Source of the DNA: Pseudomonas sp. W4I3
GTDB lineage: Bacteria; Pseudomonadota; Gammaproteobacteria; Pseudomonadales; Pseudomonadaceae
Length of the DNA stretch: 64,000 nt
NCBI RefSeq assembly: GCF_030816195.1
Contig: NZ_JAUSXS010000001.1
Coordinates: forward strand, 2,255,501-2,319,500
Reading direction: 5' to 3'
This document shows, one piece after another, positions 54,290-62,309 of the stretch. How positions within the stretch are numbered: position 1 is the first letter of the stretch; each line of letters opens with the position of its first letter. The position numbers and the translations under genes are program-made. Below the pieces are notes generated by a model, which did not search any database, was not told the DNA's origin, and was given only the letters and a program-made list of their open reading frames with translations.

Positions 54290-54309
54290 TACTGTATGCG
54301 TATACAGTA
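54290..54309 (-). promoter_or_regulatory. LexA (SOS) box
   Basis: TACTGTATGCGTATACAGTA differs from the classic TACTGTATATATATACAGTA only in the centre and keeps both CTGT and ACAG with perfect symmetry of the outer 8 bp. Placed for control of the gene at 54269. Confidence 0.85.
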
Positions 54310-54590
54310 ATCGAGGTTTGCCCAAGACGCGATTTGAGGCGACGAACTGTAGCGGAGGAGGGAGGGCTGTTTGCAGGAAAGAGGGTCAGGAGGGATGAAG
54401 ATCGGTGGTTCTACAACGTGAAAAAGCCCAGTACAACATAGCATTTTGGGCAGGTCACTACAAGGCTTAGCACACGTTGGAGCCACCAAACACGGGGCCG
54501 GCGCTGTTCTGAAGCACTGGTCGGGACCCTGTCGGACAGAAGCCGAGTGGCGCGGCACCGGGAGCTTGCCCTACCCGATCTGGATGGGGG

Positions 54591-54630
54591 AGTGACGTGC
54601 TACATGGCGCGGGGGAAGTGACGTGCTACA
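54591..54630. repeat. Direct repeat AGTGACGTGCTACA
   Basis: Two exact copies at 54591-54604 and 54617-54630, 26 bp apart, each preceded by GGGGG(A). They lie in a gene-free stretch, 240 bp left of the TTAGG-type repeats. Confidence 0.7.
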
Positions 54631-54866
54631 GGCTGTGGGTAGGAGGGTCTGCACCTGGCGCGCGCCGTCGTCCCCCCACCTCGCCTGCGGGCTAAATGGG
54701 TCGTTTTTTCTGCGCCCCTGCGGACCACTCTCGACGGCGCAGGCTGGGCGCTTGCTTGGCGTTTTAGAGGGTGCAGAAACCTGCGGAACCCTGCGAAGGT
54801 GGATGTTTTTCGCAACGCTAATAAGCACGCACAGACAGCGGGATTCAGTAGGTGCCTCGGGAAAAA

Positions 54867-55137
54867 GGTTAGTTTTTTTTGGAGGGGGGTGTTGGGACTT
54901 GGAAGGCCCGTGTTTGTTGGGCTTGAGACCTAACTTTGATGGGTTAGGTTGGGTTAGGTTGAAGGTTAGTAATTTATAAGTGACTGTTTTTAAAGGAATT
55001 AATATATTGGATATTTAACACTAATAAAAGTTAGGAAATAACCAGACCTAACCAAGAAGCTAACCTTGCCAACCCTTCGAAAAGCCATAACAAACAAGGC
55101 TTTCAGGGCACCCAGTAAAAAACTAACCCTCCTAACC
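54867..55137. repeat. Inverted iteron-like TTAGG/CCTAA array around an AT-rich core
   Basis: GGTTAG occurs at 54867, 54942, 54952 and 54964; the inverse CCTAAC/CTAACC occurs at 54929, 55047, 55060, 55123 and 55131; GTTAGG at 55030. The copies on the left mostly point right and those on the right point left, around AT-rich DNA at 54970-55029. No gene is seen from 54310 to 55452 and this is the only strong structure. Possible replication origin or regulator site. Confidence 0.6.
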
Positions 55138-55385
55138 TCTTTCCCGTGGGTCAACATGAAAACGCGAGATGTGCCTAGGGCGGCGCGCTTTTTGAACCCG
55201 CGTGCTGCATTGCGCAGTAGTCACGACCTTTACGTTCACGCGCCCGCACCCTCACTCACACAGCGTCAGCTGTTGGCGTCTACAGGGGATGTTGGTATTG
55301 GAGCGACAGGCACTGGCGACAGGCACGGTGGCGCGGCCGTGTGGAGGCTGTTCTTCGACCAGGCGAGGGTGGTATCAGGAGGTGA

Positions 55386-55403
55386 GTGGTACGAAAGTGG
55401 TAC
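55386..55403. promoter_or_regulatory. Right arm-type integrase sites (candidate)
   Basis: GTGGTAC at 55386 and 55397, 11 bp apart, within 80 bp of the right core site. The left prophage end has the same heptamer three times. Confidence 0.55.
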
Positions 55404-55452
55404 AGGGAATTTTAAGGTGCGCTACAGGGCGCGTATTACAAGGCCCGTGGAA

Positions 55453-55521
55453 TTAGTAGTTCCAATCCATCATGGGGGCGACGGAGAAGCGGCGGGAGAG
55501 GAGAGCGGATTGTAGGGGCAT
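55453..55521 (-). pseudogene. dusA: Displaced dusA 5' end, copy 2
   Basis: ATG 55521 reads [20 protein letters not shown], then NY and a stop: the first 20 codons of a dusA gene cut off at the core site. The 110 bp upstream resemble those upstream of copy 3 (shared GAGTCAGCG, GGCGAATGG, GCGCAGTT, ATCTTGGGTG), so a promoter came with it. It is best read as the dusA start brought by element B, later displaced by prophage A. Confidence 0.85.
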
Positions 55522-55651
55522 TGGGAATCTGAGTCAGCGGGGCGAATGGTGCGCAGTTTATCAGGGATGCATCTTGGGTGTGGGAGAGGCGTGTTTCGCG
55601 CTTCTCATCATTTTATGCGGAGCCCTGTCGTGCGTTGAATATTGTGGTCTT

Positions 55652-56792
55652 GAATATTGTGGTCTGACTCTGAGAAATCCCCACAAAACTTCCTTGCAGA
55701 TCAGTCAGATAGCTTGAACTAGCCTGCATGAGTCGGGCAGTTTGGTAGTCGCCAAACAAACCAATCACCCGAGACTCATGCAGGCCGTACGATTCTTACA
55801 CAAGGCATTTTCCCAAGCACTCCCCACTCTGCACCGCAAGCGCCTGAGCGCCCTGATGAGCTGCGTCAGCGCTTTGCTGTATGGGCACCGTCTGACGCTG
55901 ACCGATCTGGGCAGAGCTATGCCCAGCAGAGCTTACGTCAAGCATTCGATCAAACGTGTGGATCGCCTGCTCGGCAACGTTCAGTTGCAACATGAACGTC
56001 CGCTGTTCTACTGGAAAATGCTCACGGCACTGATTGGCTCCTTGCGCCATCCCTTGATTTTGGTGGATTGGTCGCCGATCAATGCCGCTTCTGATCTTTA
56101 CCTGCTGCGGGCGTCAATTCCGCTGGCTGGCCGAGTGTTCCCTACTTACGAGAGCGTGCATGATCGTGAAGGACATCGACCGCACGTTCGCTTGGCCAAA
56201 TTGAGATGACGCGTAGCGCACCGTACCGGGTTGCGCTGTACGGCATTCACCAACCGCCCAAGGGAAGAAAACATCGGCGAGTGACGGGTAGCATCGCGCG
56301 CAGCAAACTCAGCCGACAGAACGCTCGCCGTGAACAAGAACCCTGGCTGCTCGCCAGCAATTTGCCGCAACCGCAATGGATGGCTCGGAAAATTGTCGGT
56401 ATTTACCGCAAGCGGATGCAGATTGAGGAAGGTTTTCGGGATATGAAGAGTCTGCGTTTCGGCTTTGCCTTTGACCTGCATCGAACGCGCTACCCACGGC
56501 GTATCGAGATCCTGCTGCTGATCGCCGCGTTGGCCTGTTATGCACTGTATCTGGCTGGTCTTCAGGCTCGAACGACAGGGCGGTCACGTCACTTCCAGAG
56601 CAACAGCATCAGGCATAAACCGGTGCTCTCACTCTGGCGTCTTGGCCTCGAATACTTGAGATGCTCCACCACCGGATTGTCCTGCTCGAAATTGGCGGAT
56701 ATGGAGCTATTGCTGCGCGATGAAGTGCACCGGCAAGCTCAGAGGCTGGAGTAGATTTGTGGGGATTCCTCAGGGTCTGACCCCGATATTCC
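55652..56792. mobile_element. IS4-family-like insertion sequence, defective
   Basis: Ends are inverted repeats: the left runs from TGAATATTGTGGTCTGACTC through AATCCCCACAAAA, the right ends in the inverse of TGGAATATCGGGGTCAGACC...AATCCCCACAAAT. A direct repeat TTGAATATTGTGGTCT lies at the left edge (55636-55666). The right end cuts into the dam pseudogene. Confidence 0.75.
55778..56754 (+). pseudogene. IS4-type transposase with internal deletion
   Basis: First part 55778-56209 (MQAVRFLHKAFSQALPTLHR, first catalytic Asp in LILVDWSPIN). Second part (MTRSAPYRVALYG..., catalytic Glu in YRKRMQIEEGFRDMKS). Between VHDREG and RSLGQIEMTR about 100 codons are missing, including the second Asp, and the frame shifts at the joint near 56175. 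It cannot be active. Confidence 0.85.
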
Positions 56793-57532
56793 ACGCTCTT
56801 CCCACCGCACGAATGCTACGTCGAAGTTTTTGCCGGCGACGCCGCGCTCTACTTCATGCGGCCCCAGGCAGCGCCGGTTGAAGTCCTCTACGACATCAAC
56901 GGCGACCTAGTGACGTTGTACCGCGTCGTACAGCACCACCTGGAAGAATTTGTGCGCCATTTCAAATGGGCGCTCAATTCTCGGCAGGTGTTCGAGTGGC
57001 AGAAGATGACCCGCCCCGAAACCCTTACCGACATCCAGCGTGCGGCCCGTTTTTTCTACCTGCAGCACCATGCCTTTGCCGGCAAGGTGACGGGGCAGAC
57101 GTTTGGTACCGCGACCACAGGCCCGGCTATCAACCTGCTGCGGATCAAGGAAAACCTCTCGGCCGCCTGGCAGCGACTGTCCGGCACTTATGTCGAAAAT
57201 CTCCCTTGGCTTGACTGCGCTGAACGGTACGACCGTGCCCATACCTTCCACTACATGGATCCACCTTACTGGCAGACGGCCGGTTATGGCGTGGACTTTC
57301 CCTTCGAGAATTACGAGCGCATGGCATGACTTCATGCGGCGCTGCAAAGGGAAGGTCATGGTAAGCCTCAACGATCACCCAGGCATCCGACGGGTGTTTG
57401 ACGGCTTTCATATCGAGAAGCTTGACATTCGCTACGGCTCCACGAATCAGAGGCAGGGGCAGGCTAAGCTAAGTGGTGACTGGTGATTATGAATTGGTGC
57501 CCCGATGCGCTAGGCGATTTTTTCTTAAGGTG
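56793..57532 (+). pseudogene. dam: Truncated, frameshifted dam copy
   Basis: Close homologue of 51801-52595. The IS removed the first ~25 codons; the frame begins LFPPHECYVEVFAGDAALYFM. DPPY is still present. An extra base near 57326 (GCATGAC for GCCGAC) ends the frame, and a lost base near 57477 shifts it again before the end region LVIMNWCPDALGDFFLR. Confidence 0.88.
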
Positions 57533-57700
57533 AATTGGGCCGTGCACAAATTTGGTGACTGCCAGAAGCTGAATTCCAATGACGTGGTCATTGGTGCTCG
57601 ATACGTTGCTGTGTAAGAATAGCTGTTCATAAGGAGAGCTGACGTTGAAATGGGGTGAGTAGTTTTCAGCGTAAGTTATACGAAATTTAGGAGTGAGCGC

Positions 57701-58585
57701 ATGGCAACCGTGGTAGGTTTTATCAGTGAGAAAGGAGGCGTTGGTAAAACTACGTCGTGTTATCACGTAGCTGTTGCGTTGAATCGTTACCACGGTAAAA
57801 GAGTACTGGTGATTGATGCGGATTATCAGCGTGGAGGGATTTCTGGCAGGTTTTTCCCGGATTTAATTGAAGATTTCGGTACCGTAAATCCAATAGGCTC
57901 TACGTTGTACCAGAAATTTCAACAGCTATATAGTGCTACGATTCAGACCTCTGATATAGATATCGTGCAATTTGCTGATGGGCTTGATTTGGCGCCGGCT
58001 GACTTTCGGTTGTCTACAGTCTCGGTAAATAAGCTTCCAAGCACAAATAATATTAGAGAAAATAATTTTTCTCTGCTTGCGCACATGAAGACGATTGATT
58101 TGGTATTGCGTCCGCTTCGTGATCAATATGATTATGTATTGATAGATTCTCATCCTGAAATTTCAGATGTTTTAAAGTCTATAATATACGCTTCGCACTA
58201 CTGTGTTTCTCCTGTTAAGTTGGACAGACAGTCTGCAATTGGCGTTGCTTCAGTTATGGCTGAGATTTTAAATGTCAATTCAGATATAGCTATGATTAGA
58301 AGCGCTTTGAGTATAGAGGATGATTATCAAGATACTGTTTTCTCGGGCGCAATCGGGATGATGGCGAGAGAGTATGCAGAGGTTTTGAAATATTCGGAGC
58401 ATTCCGAGTACAACCTTCTAAGAAGATCCGGGCCAGTGTTTGAGACCTATGTTACTGAGGGAGATGGATTGAGGATGGCTGCTGCGACCAGGCAGGCTGT
58501 TTATGATGTCGTCGGAGCTAATGCTACTAAACAAGCTCAGCAGTTTCGTGACTTAACAGTTGAATTTATGCGGATATGTCCATGA
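57701..58585 (+). CDS. ParA-like (MinD/Soj) ATPase
   Basis: 294 aa. Deviant Walker A EKGGVGKTTSCYHVAV, VLVIDADYQRGG, and Walker B YDYVLIDSHPE. Low GC with rare codons, unlike prophage A, so of foreign origin. AGGAG precedes ATG 57701. It overlaps the next gene (ATGA). Not a normal partition pair: no ParB and no obvious parS. A positioning, plasmid-like maintenance or defence role is possible. Confidence 0.87.
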   Translation: MATVVGFISEKGGVGKTTSCYHVAVALNRYHGKRVLVIDADYQRGGISGRFFPDLIEDFGTVNPIGSTLYQKFQQLYSATIQTSDIDIVQFADGLDLAPADFRLSTVSVNKLPSTNNIRENNFSLLAHMKTIDLVLRPLRDQYDYVLIDSHPEISDVLKSIIYASHYCVSPVKLDRQSAIGVASVMAEILNVNSDIAMIRSALSIEDDYQDTVFSGAIGMMAREYAEVLKYSEHSEYNLLRRSGPVFETYVTEGDGLRMAAATRQAVYDVVGANATKQAQQFRDLTVEFMRICP

Positions 58586-59004
58586 TTGATCTAGCGCAAT
58601 TAATTTCTTGGCTTGGTGTCGAAGGGGCGCAAGCTGGTTTAGATAAAAGTGATTTAACGATATCTGAAATTTTGGATCTGATGCCGGGAGATAAGATTCC
58701 TGTAAATAGCAAAATGCGACGACTTGAAGTCATTGATATGGTCATTGATTTTAAGCGCAAGGAGCTATATAAAACACCAGAAGAACTCATGGATATGGAT
58801 ATCGATGCATTGAAGTTGTATTTCTCGGACTATAGGTTTACTAGGCAGGAACTTTTGACCTTGCTTGAAGCATTGGATATTCGGCCGAGCGGAGAGGCGC
58901 GGAAAAAATTGAATGACTTTGCCGCTCGAGAGATAAGCGAGATAGGCCGCTTTAGGCGTGTGGCTCATGGAAAGACTCAAGTTGATAGCGCGCGGACGAA
59001 ATGA
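58582..59004 (+). CDS. Helical partner of the ParA-like ATPase
   Basis: 140 aa from ATG 58582, overlapping the ATPase stop. DLAQLISWLGVEGAQAGL, LTISEILDLMPGDKIPVNSKMRRLEVIDMVID and a basic C-terminal end (FRRVAHGKTQVDSARTK). All-helical by eye, no known family. The coupled start suggests a fixed ratio with the ATPase. A terminator follows. Confidence 0.72.
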   Translation: MIDLAQLISWLGVEGAQAGLDKSDLTISEILDLMPGDKIPVNSKMRRLEVIDMVIDFKRKELYKTPEELMDMDIDALKLYFSDYRFTRQELLTLLEALDIRPSGEARKKLNDFAAREISEIGRFRRVAHGKTQVDSARTK

Positions 59005-59055
59005 GCTTGGCGTGGCAGTCTGATTTTTATTGCTGACTAGATTGCACGATGTGAT

Positions 59056-59088
59056 GAGAGGCTTCTTAGAGGGGGCTTCTCTTTTTTT
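59056..59088 (+). terminator. Terminator after the ParA operon
   Basis: GAGAGGC (59056-59062) pairs with GCTTCTC (59075-59081) with one G-T pair, followed by T7. It lies in the 340-bp gap 59005-59344, where I see no gene. Confidence 0.75.
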
Positions 59089-59344
59089 ATACGGAGCTGG
59101 TTTTTTTGCTGTGCTCAACTTTTTTTGGTTTTACTAGGTGTCATGGGTGGTGTTGCAGTGTCTAAGTGGTCGTGTATCTAATTACGAGTATTCTGCTAGC
59201 ATAGATTGGGTATGTATCAAAAAATATTATCCAGTTAGAAATCTCACATGAAAGTTATGTTTTTGTTTTATTGGCTTGTGAAAGTTTTGCTCAACACGGC
59301 CATCTCCTGGGTCGGGAAATTTCAGAGTGTGCGGCAGTGATTTA

Positions 59345-59815
59345 TTAATTTTTTGTAAGTTGCTCAAAAGCCTTTTGTATAAGTTGGAATAACTGCGTAT
59401 CCCCTCCTTTGTCTGGATGAACGCGCTGGCGTAGTGATCTATACCTTTTTTTTAGTTCTTCGGGCTGAGGTGTATTGGCAAATCCAAATATTTCGTAATT
59501 TCTTACGGAGCTGTTTGAATTTTGAGCGTGGGATGAATTACGTCTTAGGCCTTCGTTTTCGCTGTACAGTTCGTCGCAAGCTTTCTGAAGTCGAGTGATC
59601 TCTTGTCGAAGTCTATTAATTTCAAGCTTCTCATTTTCTTTAAATATTTCCACTGCGCGTAATGGAGTAGGGGCCCAAATTTCACTACAAGCTATGAAAC
59701 CTTGATCATACAACGCATTAAGTTCGTCGCTGATAAAGCTGTACGCTCCTTTTGGGATTGCGAGAATTATTTCCTCTTTTCGTATTAATGTATGTAGGTA
59801 TGAACGTGCAAACAC
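59345..59815 (-). CDS. Protein with C-terminal J-domain
   Basis: 156 aa from GTG 59815. N-terminal domain (IPKGAYSFISDELNALYDQGFIACSEIW), coiled coil (EIFKENEKLEINRLRQEITRLQKACDELYSENEGLRR split around residues 55-90), then a J-domain with the essential HPD (QRVHPDKGGDTQLF). J-domains call Hsp70/DnaK; the J-domain at the end is uncommon for chaperones but seen in phage and cargo proteins. Low GC like its neighbours. Confidence 0.78.
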   Translation of the reverse strand: MFARSYLHTLIRKEEIILAIPKGAYSFISDELNALYDQGFIACSEIWAPTPLRAVEIFKENEKLEINRLRQEITRLQKACDELYSENEGLRRNSSHAQNSNSSVRNYEIFGFANTPQPEELKKRYRSLRQRVHPDKGGDTQLFQLIQKAFEQLTKN

Positions 59816-60182
59816 AATTTTTCTCGCTAAAAAGTTGATGTGCTATCTCATGGGTGCTTTTGACGAGTATGCGGATGTATTATCGGCTAATAGCATCGGC
59901 AAACGCAAATGTGCCAAACATAACGTATATTTCAGCAACACCTGTCGCCTGAAAACAAGGAGCCTGCGACGCGAAACGAATTCTTGCTGTGGACTTTAAA
60001 AATAGCGAGCCCCTATTCATCGTCGTACAGCGGGAGTTGCTCAACTCCGAGCCGCGCGTAGGGGCAAAAATGGGGTAAACCATACGCCAATCTATGCTAT
60101 CCAATGGCAATTAAGCAGTCGCCTGCATACGCGCATTACAGCATGCAACTATGGGCTTTTCCTCAAAATCGCCCGCATACCC
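59816..60182. other. Gene-free stretch
   Basis: I see no supported gene. A 76-codon frame on the minus strand (59880-60110) has no ribosome-binding site and no recognisable sequence. GC rises again here relative to the J-domain gene. Confidence 0.5.
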
Positions 60183-60389
60183 TTATATAATAGGGGGTGC
60201 TTTTTCAGAGACGATTGGTTCGTAGCTTCGCAGGCCCTGCTTGATGTGCCCAGCGTTTTCGTCGATCACGAATAGCACACCACGTACGTTACTAGCAACC
60301 TCATCCAAGCCTTGCTTCTCGATTTGGAGAGTCAATTCCATCAGAGCAGCTTCTAACGCGAGCTGATTCTCATACAGTCGTTCGAGCAA
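60183..60389 (-). CDS. Small hypothetical helical protein, probably 5' truncated
   Basis: 68 aa from TTG 60389. ERLYENQLALEAALMELTLQIEKQG and RGVLFVIDENAGHIKQGL; I recall similar small proteins in Pseudomonas prophages. An in-frame TAA lies 12 bases before the TTG and there is no ribosome-binding site, so the true start may be lost. Confidence 0.5.
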   Translation of the reverse strand: MLERLYENQLALEAALMELTLQIEKQGLDEVASNVRGVLFVIDENAGHIKQGLRSYEPIVSEKAPPII

Positions 60390-60543
60390 ATCCGCGAGTT
60401 AGTATTCCCCTGATATGTGTGCAACCTCGTCGAAAAGGTCTAAGCATAGCAGCGGTCTACCAAATTGTTGCTCGCTTATAAATTGCTACGACACCAGCCG
60501 CTCAATTGACGGCAAGCGACGTTGGCGGTGGTTTTGGGGAAGG

Positions 60544-60609
60544 CTATGTCCAATCCATCATGGGGGCGACGGAGAAGCGGCGGGAGAGTGGGGAGTTTTG
60601 TAAGGACAT
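60544..60609 (-). pseudogene. dusA: Displaced dusA 5' end, copy 3 (probably the original host start)
   Basis: ATG 60609 reads [20 protein letters not shown], then T and a stop at 60544. The N terminus resembles that of intact Pseudomonas DusA as I recall it. It joins at the core site, CCAATCCATCATGGGGGC. Confidence 0.85.
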
Positions 60610-60620
60610 GGGAGCTTGAG

Positions 60621-60973
60621 TCAGCGAGGCGAATGGCGCGCAGTTATCAGGAACGGATCTTGGGTGCCGAAGAGGCAAGTTTTGCGCGCATTGCCACTCG
60701 AACGAGGACCTTGCCGCGTGTGGAATACGCCAAGGATCTGCAGTCGATCGCCCCGCATTTTATACGGGATCAGATAGGACCAGTTCGGAACTACCCATTC
60801 GCGGGTATATTTCACCCGGCCTTAGCGTCCCTTGGAAGAGAACTGAGCCAGTCTGTCGACGCTGGCGAAAATGGCATCCGAGAAGTCGTCAGCGGCTTTG
60901 GATTTTCGAGAGCGATGTAGTTCGCTTCGTCTTCCAGATTTTTGAGTGCTTTTTCAAGCCACTCAACCTGCAT
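60621..60973 (-). pseudogene. parE: ParE-family toxin, inactivated
   Basis: Starts at ATG 60973 (MQVEWLEKALKNLEDEANYI), inside the antitoxin end. One base is lost near 60932 after ENPK (the correct frame would read AADDF), and further on the right frame has a TAA in place of Glu (FSSKGR-stop-GRVK). The C-terminal half (YTREWVVPNWSYLIPYKM, DRLQILGVFHTRQGP) is otherwise conserved. ParE poisons gyrase; this copy cannot be made. Confidence 0.87.
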
Positions 60974-61205
60974 TCCGGCTCCAGCGCCTAGCGCGCATGG
61001 CCGCCACTTGGTCATCGGTGGCGAATTTGCCTTCGTCGGTGTCTTTTACCGCCAGTTCGATCTGAGCGGTCAGCTTTTTTTCATGCTCGATGTAGTCGCG
61101 AAGAACGCCCATCGCCAAGGCGTTCGCAGTCTGGCCAGTGGTTTTGGCGAGGTCGGCGAGGGAATTGGATAGGTCTTCCGGCAGATTTAAAGATATTCCA
61201 ATCAT
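60963..61205 (-). CDS. parD: ParD/RHH-type antitoxin
   Basis: 80 aa from ATG 61205. ISLNLPEDLSNSLADLAKTTGQTANALAMGVLRDYIEHE is a ribbon-helix-helix domain (residues 4-42); the C-terminal part (DTDEGKFATDDQVAAMRARR) would bind the toxin. Overlaps the parE start by 11 bp. The antitoxin survives while its toxin is broken. Confidence 0.85.
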   Translation of the reverse strand: MIGISLNLPEDLSNSLADLAKTTGQTANALAMGVLRDYIEHEKKLTAQIELAVKDTDEGKFATDDQVAAMRARRWSRNAG

Positions 61206-61348
61206 GACAATCTCGATGATGGACAGTTGAGGCCATCTTATCACCGTGGAGCACTGAGTTGGATCAGCAAGTCGTCGTGGGGTCTATCTGGGGGGATCGT
61301 TTGATTTCCTCTGCCAACTCAAAGCCAGAGGTATCGTGGTCTGATCCC

Positions 61349-61365
61349 GATATCGTGCCGATATC
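61349..61365. repeat. GATATC palindrome, left of the membrane gene
   Basis: GATATC-GTGCC-GATATC. Related palindromes with the same TATCGTGCC word lie at 62222-62257 on the other side of the gene at 61405. Confidence 0.55.
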
Positions 61366-61404
61366 TTAAAAGTTTCCTAAATTTACTCTGATGTCTCATA
61401 TTGT

Positions 61405-62168
61405 TTAATTGCGACGAAGAAAGCTAAAAATTCCGGAGTTGTCTTTCTTTTTTAATCCGTGGTCGGAGCAAATATCTTGCCAAGCTTGTTCTAAAACCTC
61501 ACTAGCTTTTACGGATATTTTGTTTGCCAGCTCATTGATATTATCGCTGTCATTGGAATACTTAAGCGCTTTTATGATTTCTTCAATAAGGCGTGTGAGC
61601 TCATTTGATGATTCTTTTTTTCTATCAAGCATTAGTTCAATTGTAGTTTGTAAAAAGATTATTTCACTATAGATTTCATCTGACGAAGGGCTTTTAAGGA
61701 AACTTGTATCAGAGCTTAGTTTTGAGTGAAGCAATGCAAGTTTAGCCATAAGTTCTGAGATTTTAGATCGTAAATTATTTAGCCAGTCATGTCTGAAGTT
61801 TGCTACGTTAGATCGGATTTGACTACGTTGGGTTGTGCTTGCTAGCCAAGCAATCGTTATGCCTACAATAATTGTGGCGCCTACAGCTGGCCAGTCTGTA
61901 TCTGTTTCAATCTTAATTCCGCTTTTTGCAGCCACAACTAGCGTTTGTGCTTCTGTAGTTGTAGGTTTTTCTAATTGTGGCAGTCCGCCGATATTGATGT
62001 TTATACTTTGGTCTTTAGTGTTAGTGCTTTGGTTTTTGTTGTGGCTTATTCGACTATTATCGATGTTGCCTTCAGAGGCTGGGATTGAGCATTTAGCTTC
62101 ATTTGTTAATGTGGAATTTTTTTAAAAGGTAAAGTAACTGAGCTACTGGAAGGGGAGCATCCATTCAT
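61405..62168 (-). pseudogene. Low-GC single-pass membrane protein, frameshifted at A7
   Basis: The intact part from GTG 61935 (176 aa) has one membrane segment (GATIIVGITIAWLAS) and a helical tail. The frame is open upstream to 62117, where a T7 run (A7 in the gene) interrupts it. With one more A, a start at ATG 62168 (MNGCSPSSSSVTLPFK) continues through the segment NININIGGLPQLEKPTTTEA into the membrane part. So the gene is 61405-62168 with a slip in the run. Function unknown. Confidence 0.65.
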
Positions 62169-62221
62169 TGAAAAGCCTGCATTTCTATAGATAATTAAAG
62201 TGAGAACTGTTGGTGCGCAAT

Positions 62222-62257
62222 GATATCATAATGATATCTTTATCGTGCCAAGATATC
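62222..62257. repeat. GATATC palindromes, right of the membrane gene
   Basis: GATATCAT-A-ATGATATC (62222-62238) overlaps GATATCTT-N9-AAGATATC (62233-62257); the 9-base spacer is TATCGTGCC. Candidate operator or element edge. Confidence 0.55.
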
Positions 62258-62309
62258 ACTAAGAAACTTCCCACACTTTTCTCAGCTTGCCCCTAAGACC
62301 ACCCCTAGC

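Larger units (their letters stand above)
17297..55500. mobile_element. Prophage A, P2-like, integrated in dusA
   Basis: Bounded by dusA 5'-end copies at 17291 and 55461, with the integrase at the left edge. It holds a repressor/Cro switch, a replication gene, Ogr-type late activator, the full P2-order morphogenesis set, a lysis cassette and cargo (dam, SRAP, SOS-box gene). No structural gene shows a frameshift, so it may be inducible. About 38 kb is a normal size for this group. Confidence 0.93.
55461..60589. mobile_element. Element B, remnant of a second dusA element
   Basis: Lies between dusA 5'-end copies at 55461 and 60551, which share 39 identical bases from CCAATCCATC onward. It holds an IS, a decayed dam homologous to that of prophage A, and low-GC cargo. 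No integrase or structural gene is left, so it cannot move by itself. Confidence 0.75.

Noticed and set aside
54571..54828. Minus-strand frames of 71-85 codons between the SOS-box gene and the iterons
   Set aside because: Arg/Pro-rich products from GC-rich DNA containing direct repeats; no ribosome-binding site.
54941..54969. Telomere-like GGTTAGG repeats as a linear-phage end
   Set aside because: Only three tandem-like copies and they are internal to a cos-type P2-like prophage; an iteron or binding-site reading fits better.
55066..55515. 149-codon plus-strand frame across the iteron and right att region
   Set aside because: Runs through repeats, arm sites and the dusA fragment; composition is not protein-like and there is no start signal.
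60522..60920. 132-codon plus-strand frame over dusA copy 3 and parE
   Set aside because: Antisense to the dusA fragment and the parE remnant, both recognised on the other strand.
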